A stretch of DNA of 36,083 bases from Bacteroidaceae bacterium (GCA_017464345.1 JAFUAH010000016.1:1-36083), one strand, 5' to 3'; counted from the stretch's first letter, positions 1-9,434 are shown. Notes: a model not told the origin generated them from the letters alone. A program made the numbers and translations.

Positions 1-3000
1 GCACGCTGGCTGCCGTCGGCATTGCCGAGTCCCGCCACACGGTCATGACGGGTGTTGAACATAAGATTCTTGAACTGGTGACTTTCGTCCACGAAGATGT
101 GATCGATGCCCATCTGCCGGAAGTCCACGAAGTCATCCGTGCGTGACCTGATCTGATGCTCTATCTTCTCCAGCTTGGCTTCGAGGTTCTTCTTCCTCAC
201 CTCCAGCCCCGTCAGCATACGGCGGCTGACCTCCTTGCCCTGCATCTTCAAGGCGTTCAGGTTCTCGTCCACCGCATCCAGTTCCTGTGTAAGAATCTCC
301 TGCTGCATCTCCGGCGACTGCGGTAACTTGCCGAACTGGTCGTGCGACATGATGACACAGTCGTAGTCGTTATTCTTGATGTTGTGGAAGAAACGAACAC
401 GGTTGGCCGTGGAGAAGTCCGTCTCCGAGGCGTAGAGAATGCGGGCATTGGGATAGGCCGCCTGATAGGTGGCGGCAATCTCCGACACGTTCGCCTTCAG
501 TCCGATAATCATAGGCTTGTGCGCCAGTCCCAAACGCTTCATTTCATGCGCCGCGATACACATAATCAGCGTCTTGCCCGTTCCGACCTCATGGTCGCAG
601 ATGCCGCCGCCGTTCTGTTTGAGCATCCACACGCAATCCTTCTGCGAGGGATAGACAGAGGTGATGCCGTACTTACTGCCGAGGCTTTTCAGGTCGAGGT
701 CTGGAAATGTCTGGTGAGAGCCGTCGTACTTCGGGCGCACAAAGCAGTTGAACTTGCGGTTATACATATCTGCGAGGTTATCCTTGAACTCCTGCGACTG
801 CTCCATGAGCCAGTCGGTGAAACCGTTGCGGATGTCGTCAATCTTGGCATTGGCAAGCTGGATGGCCTCGGCATCGCGCACACGGATGTCGTTGCCGTGT
901 TCATCGTGTCCGATGCACTTCATCATGTTTGGCACAGTGTTGTGCAGGGCATGACGCAACAGGGCAATGCCGTCGCACGACTTGTAATAGCCCTTCACGA
1001 AGTACTCATCCGTCACCTTCGCGTTCTTCTTTCCCTCAAACTCAATGTTGAACTCGTCGAGGCTTTCCGTATAGGAAATGGTGATGGGCATGTCGTAGAG
1101 CCAGCTCATATACTTGGAATACATGCCGGTAGGTATCCACCGCTCGCCGAAATTGAAGTCCAGGTCGTTGAACTCAATCGGGTTGGGTATCGACTCCTTC
1201 AGTGCCTCATACGACTCACGCGCCTTTGCCGCCATCGGATGGTCGGCGTTGTCCTGCAGCCAGAAATCCACACGCTCCATCTTGGCAATCACGTTTCCGG
1301 CAATGAACTTGTCACGGATCTGGTATTCCCGTTCATAGGGGTTATAGTAGATATGCCCCTTCAACTGCTCTATCAGTTCATCCTCGGTGCTGTCGGTGAG
1401 TGCCGTCATATAGCCGAGATTCACCCCGCCATACTTGTTGAGCGATGCCGAGAGTGCATCGACGGGTGTATCGACGTGCGTAATCTCGTTGAGGGAAAAG
1501 GCGACGGGATGGTCGAAGATGTCGGCCTTGATGAACTGCCCTTCCTCAGCCCGCTCCAGTCCCAGCACGTCCCGCCCGCTGGCATCCGTGAGAATCAGTT
1601 TAACGTTCCGTTTCTCGTTCAGACAGCCATAGGCGGCTACAAACTTGTCATAGACCTCGTTGAGCCGTTCACGCAGGGGCTTGTGTTCCTCATGGTTGTC
1701 CGCCTCGTAGGCATAGAGTTTCTGGTAGGTGTCGCGCAGTTCCACGTATTGGCGCAGTTTCCCGGCATCCCTGTCCGAAACGTCCAGCGGATGGAAGGTC
1801 GCACTGTATGGCGTGACACCCCGCAGGAAGCCCAACTGTCCGTTCTTGTCAATGACGACAGAGTTGTCACGGTAGAAAGGCTTGTGCTCTCCTTCAAAGT
1901 CCCGTGGTTCCAGAGAGCCATATTTCCTCATCGCCTCCCTGCTGGGGACAAACTTCGGGTCGAGCGTATCCTTCTGGCCTGACTGCCGCAACTGCTCCTG
2001 CCTGTGTTCCTCCGCCTTTACCCGCAGGGCTATTCGCTTTTCGGGCGTGAGGTCCATCATCGTCTCATAAAAGCCGTTGATGGGCGGATTGTCCTCCCAA
2101 TTGATGACCGAATACGGGTCGTCGGGATTGGCAAGCACGGCCTGTTCGGGCAGTATCGCAGCATCGTCCTTGCCCGTGAACATGCTGACGGTCTTTACTG
2201 CTTTCTCTTTTGGCTTGGGCTTCTTCTCCGTCTTTTTCCTCTGCTTGGGCTCCACGTGTTCCTTACGCTCCGCCTCCGTCATGTTCCAGAGGTCGAAGAG
2301 GGACAACTGCCCGCTTTCGTCAGCCTGCAAGGGCTTTACTTTCTTTTCGGGTTCCTCCGTTATCTCCTCTGCCTCCGCCTCCTGTATGTCGGGAGCAGTG
2401 GCAGGGATGGCGGGCATGGCGACCTGCTCACCGGCTCCCTGATAGAGTGACAAGTCCAGTCGTTGCAGGATGTCCTCGTTGAGCATACGGCGCAGGTCGG
2501 CGGCAATACCCTCCACACCGCCGTCGTGCAGGTATTCCATGGCGGGTTGTCCATAGGGATTGGTTCCCACCTTGGCGGTAGTGTGTACAATCCTGTCGGG
2601 ATGGTCTAACATGTAGGCATTCTGCAGAATGTCCGCATCACTGCGCAGCACAGACGACACCAGCAGTCTTTCCTCTCTGGTGTTCTCCACCTTGCGGCTG
2701 TCTTTCTGCAACACGATGAGGTCACTGCTCACCTCGGTATTGGCATCCTCCTTGAAGAGATTGTTGGGCAGGCGGATGGCCGAAACCAGACGGGCATGTT
2801 TCATCATCTCGTCGCGAATGGCGAGACGGGCACCGTCCAACACGCCTTGCGACGTGATGAAGGCCACGATGCCGCCGTCACGCACACAGTCCAGCGATTT
2901 CAGGAAGAAATAGTTATGGATGCTCTTCGCCGCCGCCTTCCTGCCGTAGTCATGGCTCAGCGTAAAGGACGGGTCGAATACCGCCACGTCGCCAAACGGA

Positions 3001-3590
3001 ATGTTGGAGACGGCCAGGTCAAAATGGTTGTTGAAGGGCTGCTCAATCTTCTCAAAGCCCTGCACACGCACCTTCTTGTCCGGGTACAGTTGGCTGAGTA
3101 TCGTACCCGTCAGCAGGTCTTTCTCAAATGCCATCACGTCGATGCCGCCGTCGTTCCGCCCGAAGGCATCCATGAAGGCACCGCGTCCGGCCGACGGCTC
3201 CAGCATCGTGTCAGGTCGTACCTTGTTCTCATGCAGCACGTCGGCAATGGCCTGTGTAATCGGCTGTGGCGTGTAGAAGGCTGTCAGCACCGATGCCTTC
3301 AGGCTGTCCACATACTGCTTGTACTCACGTTCACTGCCCGACAGGTCTTTCAGCATCCGGTGGAGTTGGAGGGTCGGGGCAAACAGGTCACGCTCCGATT
3401 TCGGCCACTCTGCGGCATCCGCCAGTTCCCTTGCAGGATAGAGGATGCATTTCAGACCGCCGAAACCGCAATACTTCTCCATCACGGCACGCTCTTCTGC
3501 CGTGGCAGTCCGTCCCTCGCGCCGCAGGGTCAGGGCTGTCCGTATCGCTTCGATATTACCGGCGAGCCGCGCCTTACGGTTAAACGCCAT
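1..3590 (-). CDS. ICE-encoded N6-DNA methylase / SNF2-like helicase fusion (3' end outside window)
   Basis: The minus strand is open from the ATG at 3590 to the window edge, giving about 1,196 residues with no stop. Near residues 120-200 lies an N6-methylase-like domain: motif I LEPSAGRGAFMDAF and motif IV SNIPFGD, where NIPF replaces the usual NPPF/Y. A charged linker rich in K, E and P follows. Near residue 1000 is the Walker A sequence HEVGTGKT, and DESHQ at about 1168-1172 is the DEAH-type box of a superfamily 2 helicase. Such methylase-helicase giants of roughly 1,900 residues are standard cargo of Bacteroidetes ICEs; their role in defence or DNA processing is not settled. The ATG overlaps the end of the DUF1896 gene by 11 bases, so the two are probably co-translated. 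Confidence 0.9.
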   Translation of the reverse strand, partial: MAFNRKARLAGNIEAIRTALTLRREGRTATAEERAVMEKYCGFGGLKCILYPARELADAAEWPKSERDLFAPTLQLHRMLKDLSGSEREYKQYVDSLKASVLTAFYTPQPITQAIADVLHENKVRPDTMLEPSAGRGAFMDAFGRNDGGIDVMAFEKDLLTGTILSQLYPDKKVRVQGFEKIEQPFNNHFDLAVSNIPFGDVAVFDPSFTLSHDYGRKAAAKSIHNYFFLKSLDCVRDGGIVAFITSQGVLDGARLAIRDEMMKHARLVSAIRLPNNLFKEDANTEVSSDLIVLQKDSRKVENTREERLLVSSVLRSDADILQNAYMLDHPDRIVHTTAKVGTNPYGQPAMEYLHDGGVEGIAADLRRMLNEDILQRLDLSLYQGAGEQVAMPAIPATAPDIQEAEAEEITEEPEKKVKPLQADESGQLSLFDLWNMTEAERKEHVEPKQRKKTEKKPKPKEKAVKTVSMFTGKDDAAILPEQAVLANPDDPYSVINWEDNPPINGFYETMMDLTPEKRIALRVKAEEHRQEQLRQSGQKDTLDPKFVPSREAMRKYGSLEPRDFEGEHKPFYRDNSVVIDKNGQLGFLRGVTPYSATFHPLDVSDRDAGKLRQYVELRDTYQKLYAYEADNHEEHKPLRERLNEVYDKFVAAYGCLNEKRNVKLILTDASGRDVLGLERAEEGQFIKADIFDHPVAFSLNEITHVDTPVDALSASLNKYGGVNLGYMTALTDSTEDELIEQLKGHIYYNPYEREYQIRDKFIAGNVIAKMERVDFWLQDNADHPMAAKARESYEALKESIPNPIEFNDLDFNFGERWIPTGMYSKYMSWLYDMPITISYTESLDEFNIEFEGKKNAKVTDEYFVKGYYKSCDGIALLRHALHNTVPNMMKCIGHDEHGNDIRVRDAEAIQLANAKIDDIRNGFTDWLMEQSQEFKDNLADMYNRKFNCFVRPKYDGSHQTFPDLDLKSLGSKYGITSVYPSQKDCVWMLKQNGGGICDHEVGTGKTLIMCIAAHEMKRLGLAHKPMIIGLKANVSEIAATYQAAYPNARILYASETDFSTANRVRFFHNIKNNDYDCVIMSHDQFGKLPQSPEMQQEILTQELDAVDENLNALKMQGKEVSRRMLTGLEVRKKNLEAKLEKIEHQIRSRTDDFVDFRQMGIDHIFVDESHQFKNLMFNTRHDRVAGLGNADGSQR

Positions 3591-4026
3591 ACGCCTCGAT
3601 GTAAAGGGCGACGGCACCCGTCAGTTCGTTATACAGGTCATCGTACTCCTTCGACTGGCTGAAACCGCCGTCCGTCAGGTCGTAGATGGCAAACACCTCG
3701 TCCATCTCCGGCAGCACTCTCTCCATGAACGCCTCACGGTCAGCGTCGCCTACCTCATGGCTGAACTCATTGGCAACGACTTCCTCCATCACGTTCCAGC
3801 GTGAGAGGCCCAGCCCCTCAGTCAGGACAGCCATGGCCATCTCCTGTGCGCCGTCGGCAGGATAGCCGTCGCGACGGGCCTGCTCGTAGGTGTCGGCAGC
3901 ACGGTCGGCACGGGCATTGATGAAGGCTGCATCGTCAGCCTGCGGGAAACGGTTTACTTTCAGATACCTCAGCAGATACAGGCTGTAATAGCCGAGGTCT
4001 GTGCTCACATTGCTTTTCTTGCTCAT
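3580..4026 (-). CDS. DUF1896 family ICE protein
   Basis: This 148-aa acidic soluble protein begins MSKKSNVSTDLGYYSLYLLR and matches the DUF1896 family, a small protein nearly always found between topoisomerase III and the methylase/helicase in Bacteroidetes ICEs. No catalytic motif is visible. It is mostly helical, with many D, E and A residues and a DREAFMERVLPEMDEVFAIYD helix region. The 3' end overlaps the start of the methylase/helicase by 11 bases. A hairpin at 4060-4088 separates it from topB upstream, so its expression relative to topB may be reduced. The function is unknown. Confidence 0.85.
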   Translation of the reverse strand: MSKKSNVSTDLGYYSLYLLRYLKVNRFPQADDAAFINARADRAADTYEQARRDGYPADGAQEMAMAVLTEGLGLSRWNVMEEVVANEFSHEVGDADREAFMERVLPEMDEVFAIYDLTDGGFSQSKEYDDLYNELTGAVALYIEAYGV

Positions 4027-4059
4027 TTTATGCGAATTTAATGGTGATATAAAACTAAA

Positions 4060-4088
4060 GGCACTCCGGGTATCCCTCCCGAAGTGCC
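4060..4088 (-). terminator. Hairpin between topB and the DUF1896 gene
   Basis: Read on the minus strand, GGCACTTCGGG and CCCGGAGTGCC pair over 11 positions (one G-U) around a 7-base loop, followed by TTTAGTTTTA. On the plus strand the same position would be a C-A mismatch, so the structure favours minus-strand RNA. It looks like a weak intrinsic terminator or attenuator inside the operon. Confidence 0.6.
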
Positions 4089-4168
4089 ACCACTAAATCC
4101 ACAATCAAAATGCGTATTCCAATAAAGAAAAACGGTCTATGACTGTGAACCAGTGGCAAAATTACAAA

Positions 4169-6253
4169 TTATTTACGAGACTTCGGACGTTTTGAGCCGT
4201 TTTTCGCTTCGGGGAACACAAAAACGGTGTTGAAGTCGCTGTCGAACACCACATTGGCGTCGAAACTCTTGCCCTGCTTGCTCTTGAAACCGCGCAATAC
4301 GCCCGTGGCTCCTGTCTGGATGAGCTTCGTCACTTCGGCATCGGTGAGCAGGCGCCCGGCCTTCTGCCGGAAGAGGGGCAGCCCGCAGTCGGGATTGTCA
4401 CAGCGGACGACCTTGCCCAGAAACTGCATGTGACCTGTCCCGCACTTGGGACAAAGACAGTCAGAGGACTTGTGGGCAAAGAGTTTGTCTGAGGACAGCA
4501 GTTCGGAGGTGATGCAGACGGTGTACTGTTCAATGCCGTGGTTGAACTCGTCAACAGCCATCTCACCATGCTCGATCTGTGCCAGGGACTTCTCCCATTC
4601 GCCCGTCATCGTCACGTCGGCAATGCTCATGTCCTTCACGACGGAGTAGAGGGCAAGCCCCTTCTCCGTAGGGACGAGTGACTTTTTCACACGCTCCACG
4701 TAGCCACGGGCAAAGAGCGTTTCAATAATGGAGGCACGGGTGGCAGGTGTGCCTATGCCACAGTCCTTGATGGCTTGTCTGAGCGTTTCATCCTCTATTT
4801 CCTTGCCGCAGGTCTCCATAGCCGCCAGCAGGGTTGCCTCGGTATGAAGGGGCTGTGGCTTGGTCTTTCCCTCGGTGATGGAGGCTCCAGAGATTTTCAG
4901 GCTTTCGCCCTCTTTCCAGTCCGGCAATACAGTGTCGGCATCATCGCCATAGACAAAGCGCCAGCCTTTTTGCTTCATGACGGAGCCGCGGACGGAGAAG
5001 TCCATATCCCCGGCAGTGGCAATCACGCTGGTGACTTCCTTGACACACTTTTCGGCAAACGCCTCAATCATGCGACCTACTATCATGTCATAGACAGTCA
5101 TCTCGTCCTTTGAAAGCAGGGCAGGCTTCTCACCCGTGATGAGCAGGGCGTGATGGTCGGTTACCTTCGAATCGTCCACACTGTGACGTGAGAGTGTGGA
5201 AAGCATCATCGCCTTTGTTCCCCATTTCTCGCTGCCTTGAAGGGTAAGCAGCAACGAGGGGATTTCCGCGAACACGTCTTCGGGAATATAGCTGCTGCCT
5301 GTTCTCGGATAGGTGATGATTTTCGACTCATAGAGTTTCTGCGCTATCTGGAGGGTCTGGTCTGCCGTGAACCCATGCTTGGCATTGGCTTCCTTCTGGA
5401 GCGAAGTCAGATCATAGAGCAAGGGCGGTTCCTCGGTCTTTTCCTTGCGTTCCACTTTGTCAACCGTGGCAGTCCTGGCGGCCTTCAATCGAGTATAGGC
5501 GGTATCGGCTTCAGCCTTGTCCTTCCACTTCTCAACGGATGACAGCTTTACGGTTCCGCCGTCTGCCATACCAGTGGCAAAGTGCAACTGCCAGAAGGCT
5601 TCAGGCGTAAAGCGCTTGTTCTTCCAGTAACGGTCACAGACCATTGCCAGCGTAGGTGTCTGCACACGCCCGAGGCTGTAGGTGCCGCGCCCTGCGGCAA
5701 TGGTGATGGCCTGTGTGGCATTGATGCCTACGAGCCAGTCGGCTTCACTGCGGGCCTTGGCGGCAAGGTAGAGGTTGTCGTACTTGCTGCCGTCTTCGAG
5801 GTTGCGCAAGCCCTCACGGATGGCCTTGTCGGTCAGTGAACTGATCCAGAGCCGCTTGAACGGTGTCGAGCATCCGATATAGTTATAGAGATAGCGGAAA
5901 ATCAGTTCTCCCTCACGTCCCGCATCGGTGGCGACAATGATATACTCGCTATCGGCAAACAGTTTTCCAATACAGCGTATCTGCGCTTCCACACCGGGGT
6001 CGGCGGCATAGCCTTTGCCACCCTTCGACTGCCGGGCCGTCAGTTGGAACACATCGGGCAGGATGGGCAGACTCTCCTTCTGGAAGCCCTTGAATCCGTA
6101 TGCTTCGGGCATGGCAAGCTGCACAAGGTGGCCAAAGGCCCATGTGACATAGTAGCCGTTACCTGTGATATAGCGCTCCTCACGCTGGGTTGCACCCACA
6201 ATGCGGGCTATCTCACGTGCCACGCTGGGCTTTTCTGCAATGATTGTCTTCAT
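4169..6253 (-). CDS. topB: DNA topoisomerase III (type IA), CTnDOT Exc-like
   Basis: The 694-aa protein is a complete type IA topoisomerase. The TOPRIM domain starts MKTIIAEKPSVAREI and carries DAGREGE at 110-116. The catalytic tyrosine is Y315 in IITYPRTGSSYIPE. A C-terminal zinc-ribbon-like segment near residues 597-625 has CLCPKCG and CDNPDCG. The enzyme passes single DNA strands through a transient 5'-phosphotyrosine break. In CTnDOT the equivalent gene is exc, the last gene of the excision operon, whose product has topoisomerase III activity. Here it follows the Orf3-like gene in the same order, supporting that assignment. The C-terminus is basic (KNGSKRPKSRK). Confidence 0.95.
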   Translation of the reverse strand: MKTIIAEKPSVAREIARIVGATQREERYITGNGYYVTWAFGHLVQLAMPEAYGFKGFQKESLPILPDVFQLTARQSKGGKGYAADPGVEAQIRCIGKLFADSEYIIVATDAGREGELIFRYLYNYIGCSTPFKRLWISSLTDKAIREGLRNLEDGSKYDNLYLAAKARSEADWLVGINATQAITIAAGRGTYSLGRVQTPTLAMVCDRYWKNKRFTPEAFWQLHFATGMADGGTVKLSSVEKWKDKAEADTAYTRLKAARTATVDKVERKEKTEEPPLLYDLTSLQKEANAKHGFTADQTLQIAQKLYESKIITYPRTGSSYIPEDVFAEIPSLLLTLQGSEKWGTKAMMLSTLSRHSVDDSKVTDHHALLITGEKPALLSKDEMTVYDMIVGRMIEAFAEKCVKEVTSVIATAGDMDFSVRGSVMKQKGWRFVYGDDADTVLPDWKEGESLKISGASITEGKTKPQPLHTEATLLAAMETCGKEIEDETLRQAIKDCGIGTPATRASIIETLFARGYVERVKKSLVPTEKGLALYSVVKDMSIADVTMTGEWEKSLAQIEHGEMAVDEFNHGIEQYTVCITSELLSSDKLFAHKSSDCLCPKCGTGHMQFLGKVVRCDNPDCGLPLFRQKAGRLLTDAEVTKLIQTGATGVLRGFKSKQGKSFDANVVFDSDFNTVFVFPEAKNGSKRPKSRK

Positions 6254-6321
6254 TTTCTTGATTGGGTTTTGATTTCAATTCGGATAATTGGATTTAGTGG
6301 TGGTACTTCTTGCTATATCCC

Positions 6322-7905
6322 TCAAAGTTTCGGGCCTCCTTTCTTCTGCTTCTTGGCGGGTTTCGTGTCTTCACCATTAGCCTGCTCCTGCTGTGCCTTC
6401 TGCTTTTCGTCCTTAGGCTTCACCTGTCCTTTCTGCAAAGGCTCCTTCACGCCCTTGGTCTCTTCGTTGGTCTTGCCTTCGTTGTTCACGGCTACCTGCG
6501 TCTTGCTCTCATTTGAGGGACCGAGCACCTTGCCGGGCTCTGGCGGAGTGGTGGAACTGTACGGACGGCCTTTCTCCTTGTTGAACTGCACGTATAGGGT
6601 GCAGGGCTGTCCTTCCTTGTCGGTCATGTTCTCTAACTTGATGACCTTGCCGTCCAGATAGTCCTGCTTCTGCTGGTCGTCAAACTCGCGACTCTTCCAT
6701 TTGGTGATTGGCTTGGGACTGCCGTCCTCCAGCGTCCAGTCGAGGCGTTTCTTCTTTTCTTCGCCGTCGGCTTTCTGCTGTCGGCTTTCCGATGCAGGGG
6801 CTTGTGTCTGTTCCTGTGTCTTTTCAAGGCTGCGGCTGGTGCCCGGGACGAACTCAATGCCTTTCTGGTCGGCATTGACCTGCAGGGTGACGGTGAACTT
6901 GCGGCCATTGGCAAGTTCAACTTCCTTGTTGGGAAGAGGCGCACCGGTCTTCAAGATGTCCTGCTCCTCCTTTGTTAAGGGCGTGGTGCCGATCTTGTCA
7001 CGGAGATGCAGCTTGCTGGCCGGGTAGGTCAGAATCTCGTTGGTCTTTCGGTCAATGCTGATATATGAGGGCACCATCTCGCCCGTTTCCAGATTTGCCA
7101 CTTCCGCAATATGTCCGAGGTTGCCTGTCGTACGCAGCGCCTTTTTGTCCTCATCCGTGAACGTGTAACCTCGGAACTCCACATTGAGGTTGGGCTCCAT
7201 ACGGATGAAGTGGGGTTTGATTGTGATGCTTCCGTCTTGCTGGGTCTTCAGGGAGAAGCGCATAGCCATGTCGTACTTCTCACCGTCGAAAGTCGGCTGT
7301 GCGGCAATGAGGTTGCTCTTGCCGTAGTTCAGCATCCTGTCAAGGTCGCCCGACTTCTGGAGTGCTTCGCGTGAGATACCCCACTTCTTTTCCATGTCCG
7401 GCCAGTTGATTTTGCTCTCGTCAAGCGGCTGATAGCCGTTGCGACGTCCTTCTGCCTGCGTCTGGGCAGGCTGTTCCTGTTTCTGTTCCATTTCTTTTTC
7501 CTGTTTTTGATTGTTAATGTTTTCGGGCTCCTGCCCGTTCTTTTCCTGTTGCACCTTCTTCTCGTACTCCGACGTGTCAATCTTGTGGGCGGCAAGGACC
7601 TCCTTGTTGGCTTCGGGATCTTTCAGAAGGTCTTTCATCACGTCGAGCAGCGCATCCACCTTGTCGGCTGCCAGACGGTAGAACCCGAAGCGTGACGGCT
7701 CCTTGTACTGGCGGAAGAAGTTGGTGAAGAAGTTGTCGAGTACGTCGCCGCCACGGTCAAAGTGGAGGAAGTCGGGCGAGTTCTCCAACTTGGCGGGCTT
7801 GGTTTTCGGTGTGCCGTCCCGTGAAAGGCTGGACACCACGCTGATTTCACCCGTCTGTTCATCGCGGACTATCAGCACGTCCTTTTCGTCTTTTTTCTTG
7901 TTCAT
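6322..7905 (-). CDS. DUF3945/DUF4099-like ICE protein (CTnDOT Orf3-like)
   Basis: This 527-aa hydrophilic protein has an N-terminal segment (residues 1-110, LHFDRGGDVLDNFFTNFFRQ) typical of DUF4099 proteins, a Q/E/K-rich linker (about 115-160) and a central DUF3945-like region (about 165-350) with GYTFTDEDKKAL and GEMVPSYISIDRKTNE. A second segment around 395-460 repeats the DUF3945 style (GKVIKLENMTDKEGQPCTLY). The tail is lysine-rich. No enzyme motif is seen. These proteins sit just upstream of topB in CTnDOT-type excision operons and may aid DNA processing, but the activity is unknown. The start ATG lies 7 bases after the stop of the upstream HTH gene. Confidence 0.85.
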   Translation of the reverse strand: MNKKKDEKDVLIVRDEQTGEISVVSSLSRDGTPKTKPAKLENSPDFLHFDRGGDVLDNFFTNFFRQYKEPSRFGFYRLAADKVDALLDVMKDLLKDPEANKEVLAAHKIDTSEYEKKVQQEKNGQEPENINNQKQEKEMEQKQEQPAQTQAEGRRNGYQPLDESKINWPDMEKKWGISREALQKSGDLDRMLNYGKSNLIAAQPTFDGEKYDMAMRFSLKTQQDGSITIKPHFIRMEPNLNVEFRGYTFTDEDKKALRTTGNLGHIAEVANLETGEMVPSYISIDRKTNEILTYPASKLHLRDKIGTTPLTKEEQDILKTGAPLPNKEVELANGRKFTVTLQVNADQKGIEFVPGTSRSLEKTQEQTQAPASESRQQKADGEEKKKRLDWTLEDGSPKPITKWKSREFDDQQKQDYLDGKVIKLENMTDKEGQPCTLYVQFNKEKGRPYSSTTPPEPGKVLGPSNESKTQVAVNNEGKTNEETKGVKEPLQKGQVKPKDEKQKAQQEQANGEDTKPAKKQKKGGPKL

Positions 7906-7912
7906 GTTTTAA

Positions 7913-8278
7913 TTATTTATTTGGTTTGACAATTCTGGCGAAATATTCGCCGATTTCATTCTCTGATATACCGGGTACCTGACGGCGGAGGAAACGGCTG
8001 ATGTCTGACTCCTTGAAGTAGGCTTTCTTGCGCAGTTGGACGTAGGGGAGCACACCGAGCAGACGGTAGCGCTGGATAGTGCGCTTGCTGACATGGAGCA
8101 TCAGGCAGAGGTCTTCGGTGTCGTAAAGCCGTTCACCGTCGAGCGTGGGGCCGATGCCGCTGCCTGCCGTTTCCCTGCCTTCGAGCAGACGGGCAATCAG
8201 TTCGTCCTGCGCATCGAGACGGCGGAACATCTGCTGCATGGCATTGATGAAGGTCTGACGGTCAAGTGTCTCATTCAT
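7913..8278 (-). CDS. Helix-turn-helix excision/regulatory protein (Xis2d-like)
   Basis: About 121 aa. It contains a MerR/excisionase-type winged helix (DTEDLCLMLHVSKRTIQRYRLLGVLPY... YFKESDISRFL), the fold of DNA-bending recombination directionality factors. Its place, second in a minus operon before an Orf3-like gene and topB, equals that of xis2d in CTnDOT, whose product is needed for excision and also influences transfer gene transcription. The start at 8278 (MNETLDRQTF) is chosen because GGAGGA lies 7 bases upstream; an in-frame ATG at 8293 is possible. The gene begins just after the stop of the upstream HTH gene. Confidence 0.85.
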   Translation of the reverse strand: MNETLDRQTFINAMQQMFRRLDAQDELIARLLEGRETAGSGIGPTLDGERLYDTEDLCLMLHVSKRTIQRYRLLGVLPYVQLRKKAYFKESDISRFLRRQVPGISENEIGEYFARIVKPNK

Positions 8279-8294
8279 GCTCGTATCCTCCATC

Positions 8295-8645
8295 TTATTC
8301 CGTTTTCCTGTTATTGCCCGTCCGCACACGGTAGGTATGACTGATCTGGTCGAGGGTGTGCTGTTCAGTCGGCACTTGGTTGGACTCAATGACACGGCGG
8401 ATTTCCGCGAGTCTGTAGCGACAGGAATTTCCGACAAGCGAGTAGGCTATGTCATTGCGGGAGCGCATACGCTGGAGCGTGCGCTGGCTGACGCCAAGGA
8501 TTTCGGCGGCCTCAGTACTTGACACCCACCTGTCGGTTTGTTCATGCGGATGCCGGACAGAACTCTGGCGGATAAATGCCTCAATGATGTCCAAACGCTC
8601 CATCAAGTTCTGGTATGCCTTGCTCTCAATGGTTATAACTTCCAT
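8295..8645 (-). CDS. Helix-turn-helix excision/regulatory protein (Xis2c-like)
   Basis: About 116 aa. The N-terminus MEVITIESKAYQNLMERLD is a short coiled segment typical of this ICE family. A MerR-like HTH follows (WVSSTEAAEILGVSQRTLQRMRSRNDIAYSLVGNSCRYRLAEIRRVIE). It is the first gene of the minus operon and corresponds by position and type to Xis2c of CTnDOT, an excision factor. A longer form starting at 8666 (seven more residues) is possible; the shorter start is preferred from the family N-terminus. A candidate promoter lies at 8676-8683. Confidence 0.85.
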   Translation of the reverse strand: MEVITIESKAYQNLMERLDIIEAFIRQSSVRHPHEQTDRWVSSTEAAEILGVSQRTLQRMRSRNDIAYSLVGNSCRYRLAEIRRVIESNQVPTEQHTLDQISHTYRVRTGNNRKTE

Positions 8646-8849
8646 ATTTTTTGCTGCTTTATTCATTTACGGGTGCAAAGGTCGGAGGAAAAAACGACTT
8701 CGGTTCCCAACTCCCGCGGGACTCCCGTGAGATTTTTGTGGATAATGTCGCAAGTGTCGCGTTTTTGGGCGACAAATCGCGTCACGGCATGGTTTTTCAG
8801 TCGGTAACGGGCGTAAAGTGTGTACTTTCGCGGAAAAAACGAAAGTGAC
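8646..8849. promoter_or_regulatory. Divergent control region of the ICE excision genes
   Basis: This 204-bp gap separates divergent HTH gene pairs. For the minus operon the -7-like element GACCTTTG lies at 8676-8683. For the plus genes TACTTTCG lies at 8823-8830, one base off TAnnTTTG. Between them are short inverted repeats, including TGTCGC/GCGACA around a spacer near 8755-8775. Such elements could be operators for the flanking HTH proteins; no binding site is proven. Confidence 0.5.
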
Positions 8850-9131
8850 ATGGAAATCGTGATACTGGAACGTGAGGCGTTCGATGCCTTGATAAACGGA
8901 ATACAGGTGCTGACGGCAAAGGTCGGTTGCCTGTCGGAGATGTGCCAGGACAAGGGACTCGGCAAGTGGATTGACAATGAGACGGTTTGCAGGATGCTGA
9001 GGATAAGCCCCCGTACCTTGCAATATATGCGCGACACGAGGAGCATCCCGTTCACGCAGATAAACCGAAAGTTCTACTACAGGCCGGAGGACATACGCCC
9101 CCTGCTGAATGAAGAGGGAAAGGAGGCGTGA
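8850..9131 (+). CDS. Helix-turn-helix ICE protein, divergent pair gene 1
   Basis: About 93 aa, starting MEIVILEREAFDALINGIQ, the same style of N-terminus as the minus-strand Xis2c-like gene. The HTH is NETVCRMLRISPRTLQYMRDTRSIPFTQINRKFYYRPEDIRPLL. The family is excisionase/MerR-like, and the likely role is DNA binding in excision control or transcription. It is divergent from the excision operon and followed after three bases by a second HTH gene, as with the orf2a/2b genes near the CTnDOT integrase. An upstream in-frame ATG at 8820 overlaps the candidate promoter, so 8850 is preferred. Confidence 0.8.
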   Translation: MEIVILEREAFDALINGIQVLTAKVGCLSEMCQDKGLGKWIDNETVCRMLRISPRTLQYMRDTRSIPFTQINRKFYYRPEDIRPLLNEEGKEA

Positions 9132-9134
9132 GGG

Positions 9135-9428
9135 ATGGCAGAGAAGATTTACACGATGAACGACGCGGTGATAGCCGATGCGCTGTCGTCGATGAGGAAA
9201 GCGATGCGCAGGGCTTCGGCAATGATGCAGGAGTGCCGCCCCGTGATGGACGGGGAACGGTATGTGACGGACAAGGAACTGTCGGAGGTGCTGAAGGTGA
9301 CGCGACGCACGTTGCAGCAGTATCGCAACGACGGCATCATTCCGTACATCACGATGGGCGGCAAGGTGCTCTACAGGGAGTCGGATGTGAAGGCATTGCT
9401 TGAAAGAAACTACGTGCCAGCGATGTGA
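9135..9428 (+). CDS. Helix-turn-helix ICE protein, divergent pair gene 2
   Basis: 97 aa. The HTH segment is YVTDKELSEVLKVTRRTLQQYRNDGIIPYITMGGKVLYRESDVKALL, again excisionase/MerR-like. AGGG just before the ATG can act as a ribosome binding site, and the gene starts three bases after its partner. The four HTH proteins of this region share the fold but differ in sequence, suggesting old duplications. A strong hairpin follows at 9435-9474. The exact role in excision or regulation is inferred from position only. Confidence 0.8.
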   Translation: MAEKIYTMNDAVIADALSSMRKAMRRASAMMQECRPVMDGERYVTDKELSEVLKVTRRTLQQYRNDGIIPYITMGGKVLYRESDVKALLERNYVPAM

Positions 9429-9434
9429 AACGGG

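Noticed and set aside
342-1982. Long plus-strand open frame of 546 codons
   Set aside because: It lies opposite the methylase/helicase frame, which has clear motifs, and its own translation has no recognisable domain; a shadow of a GC-rich gene.
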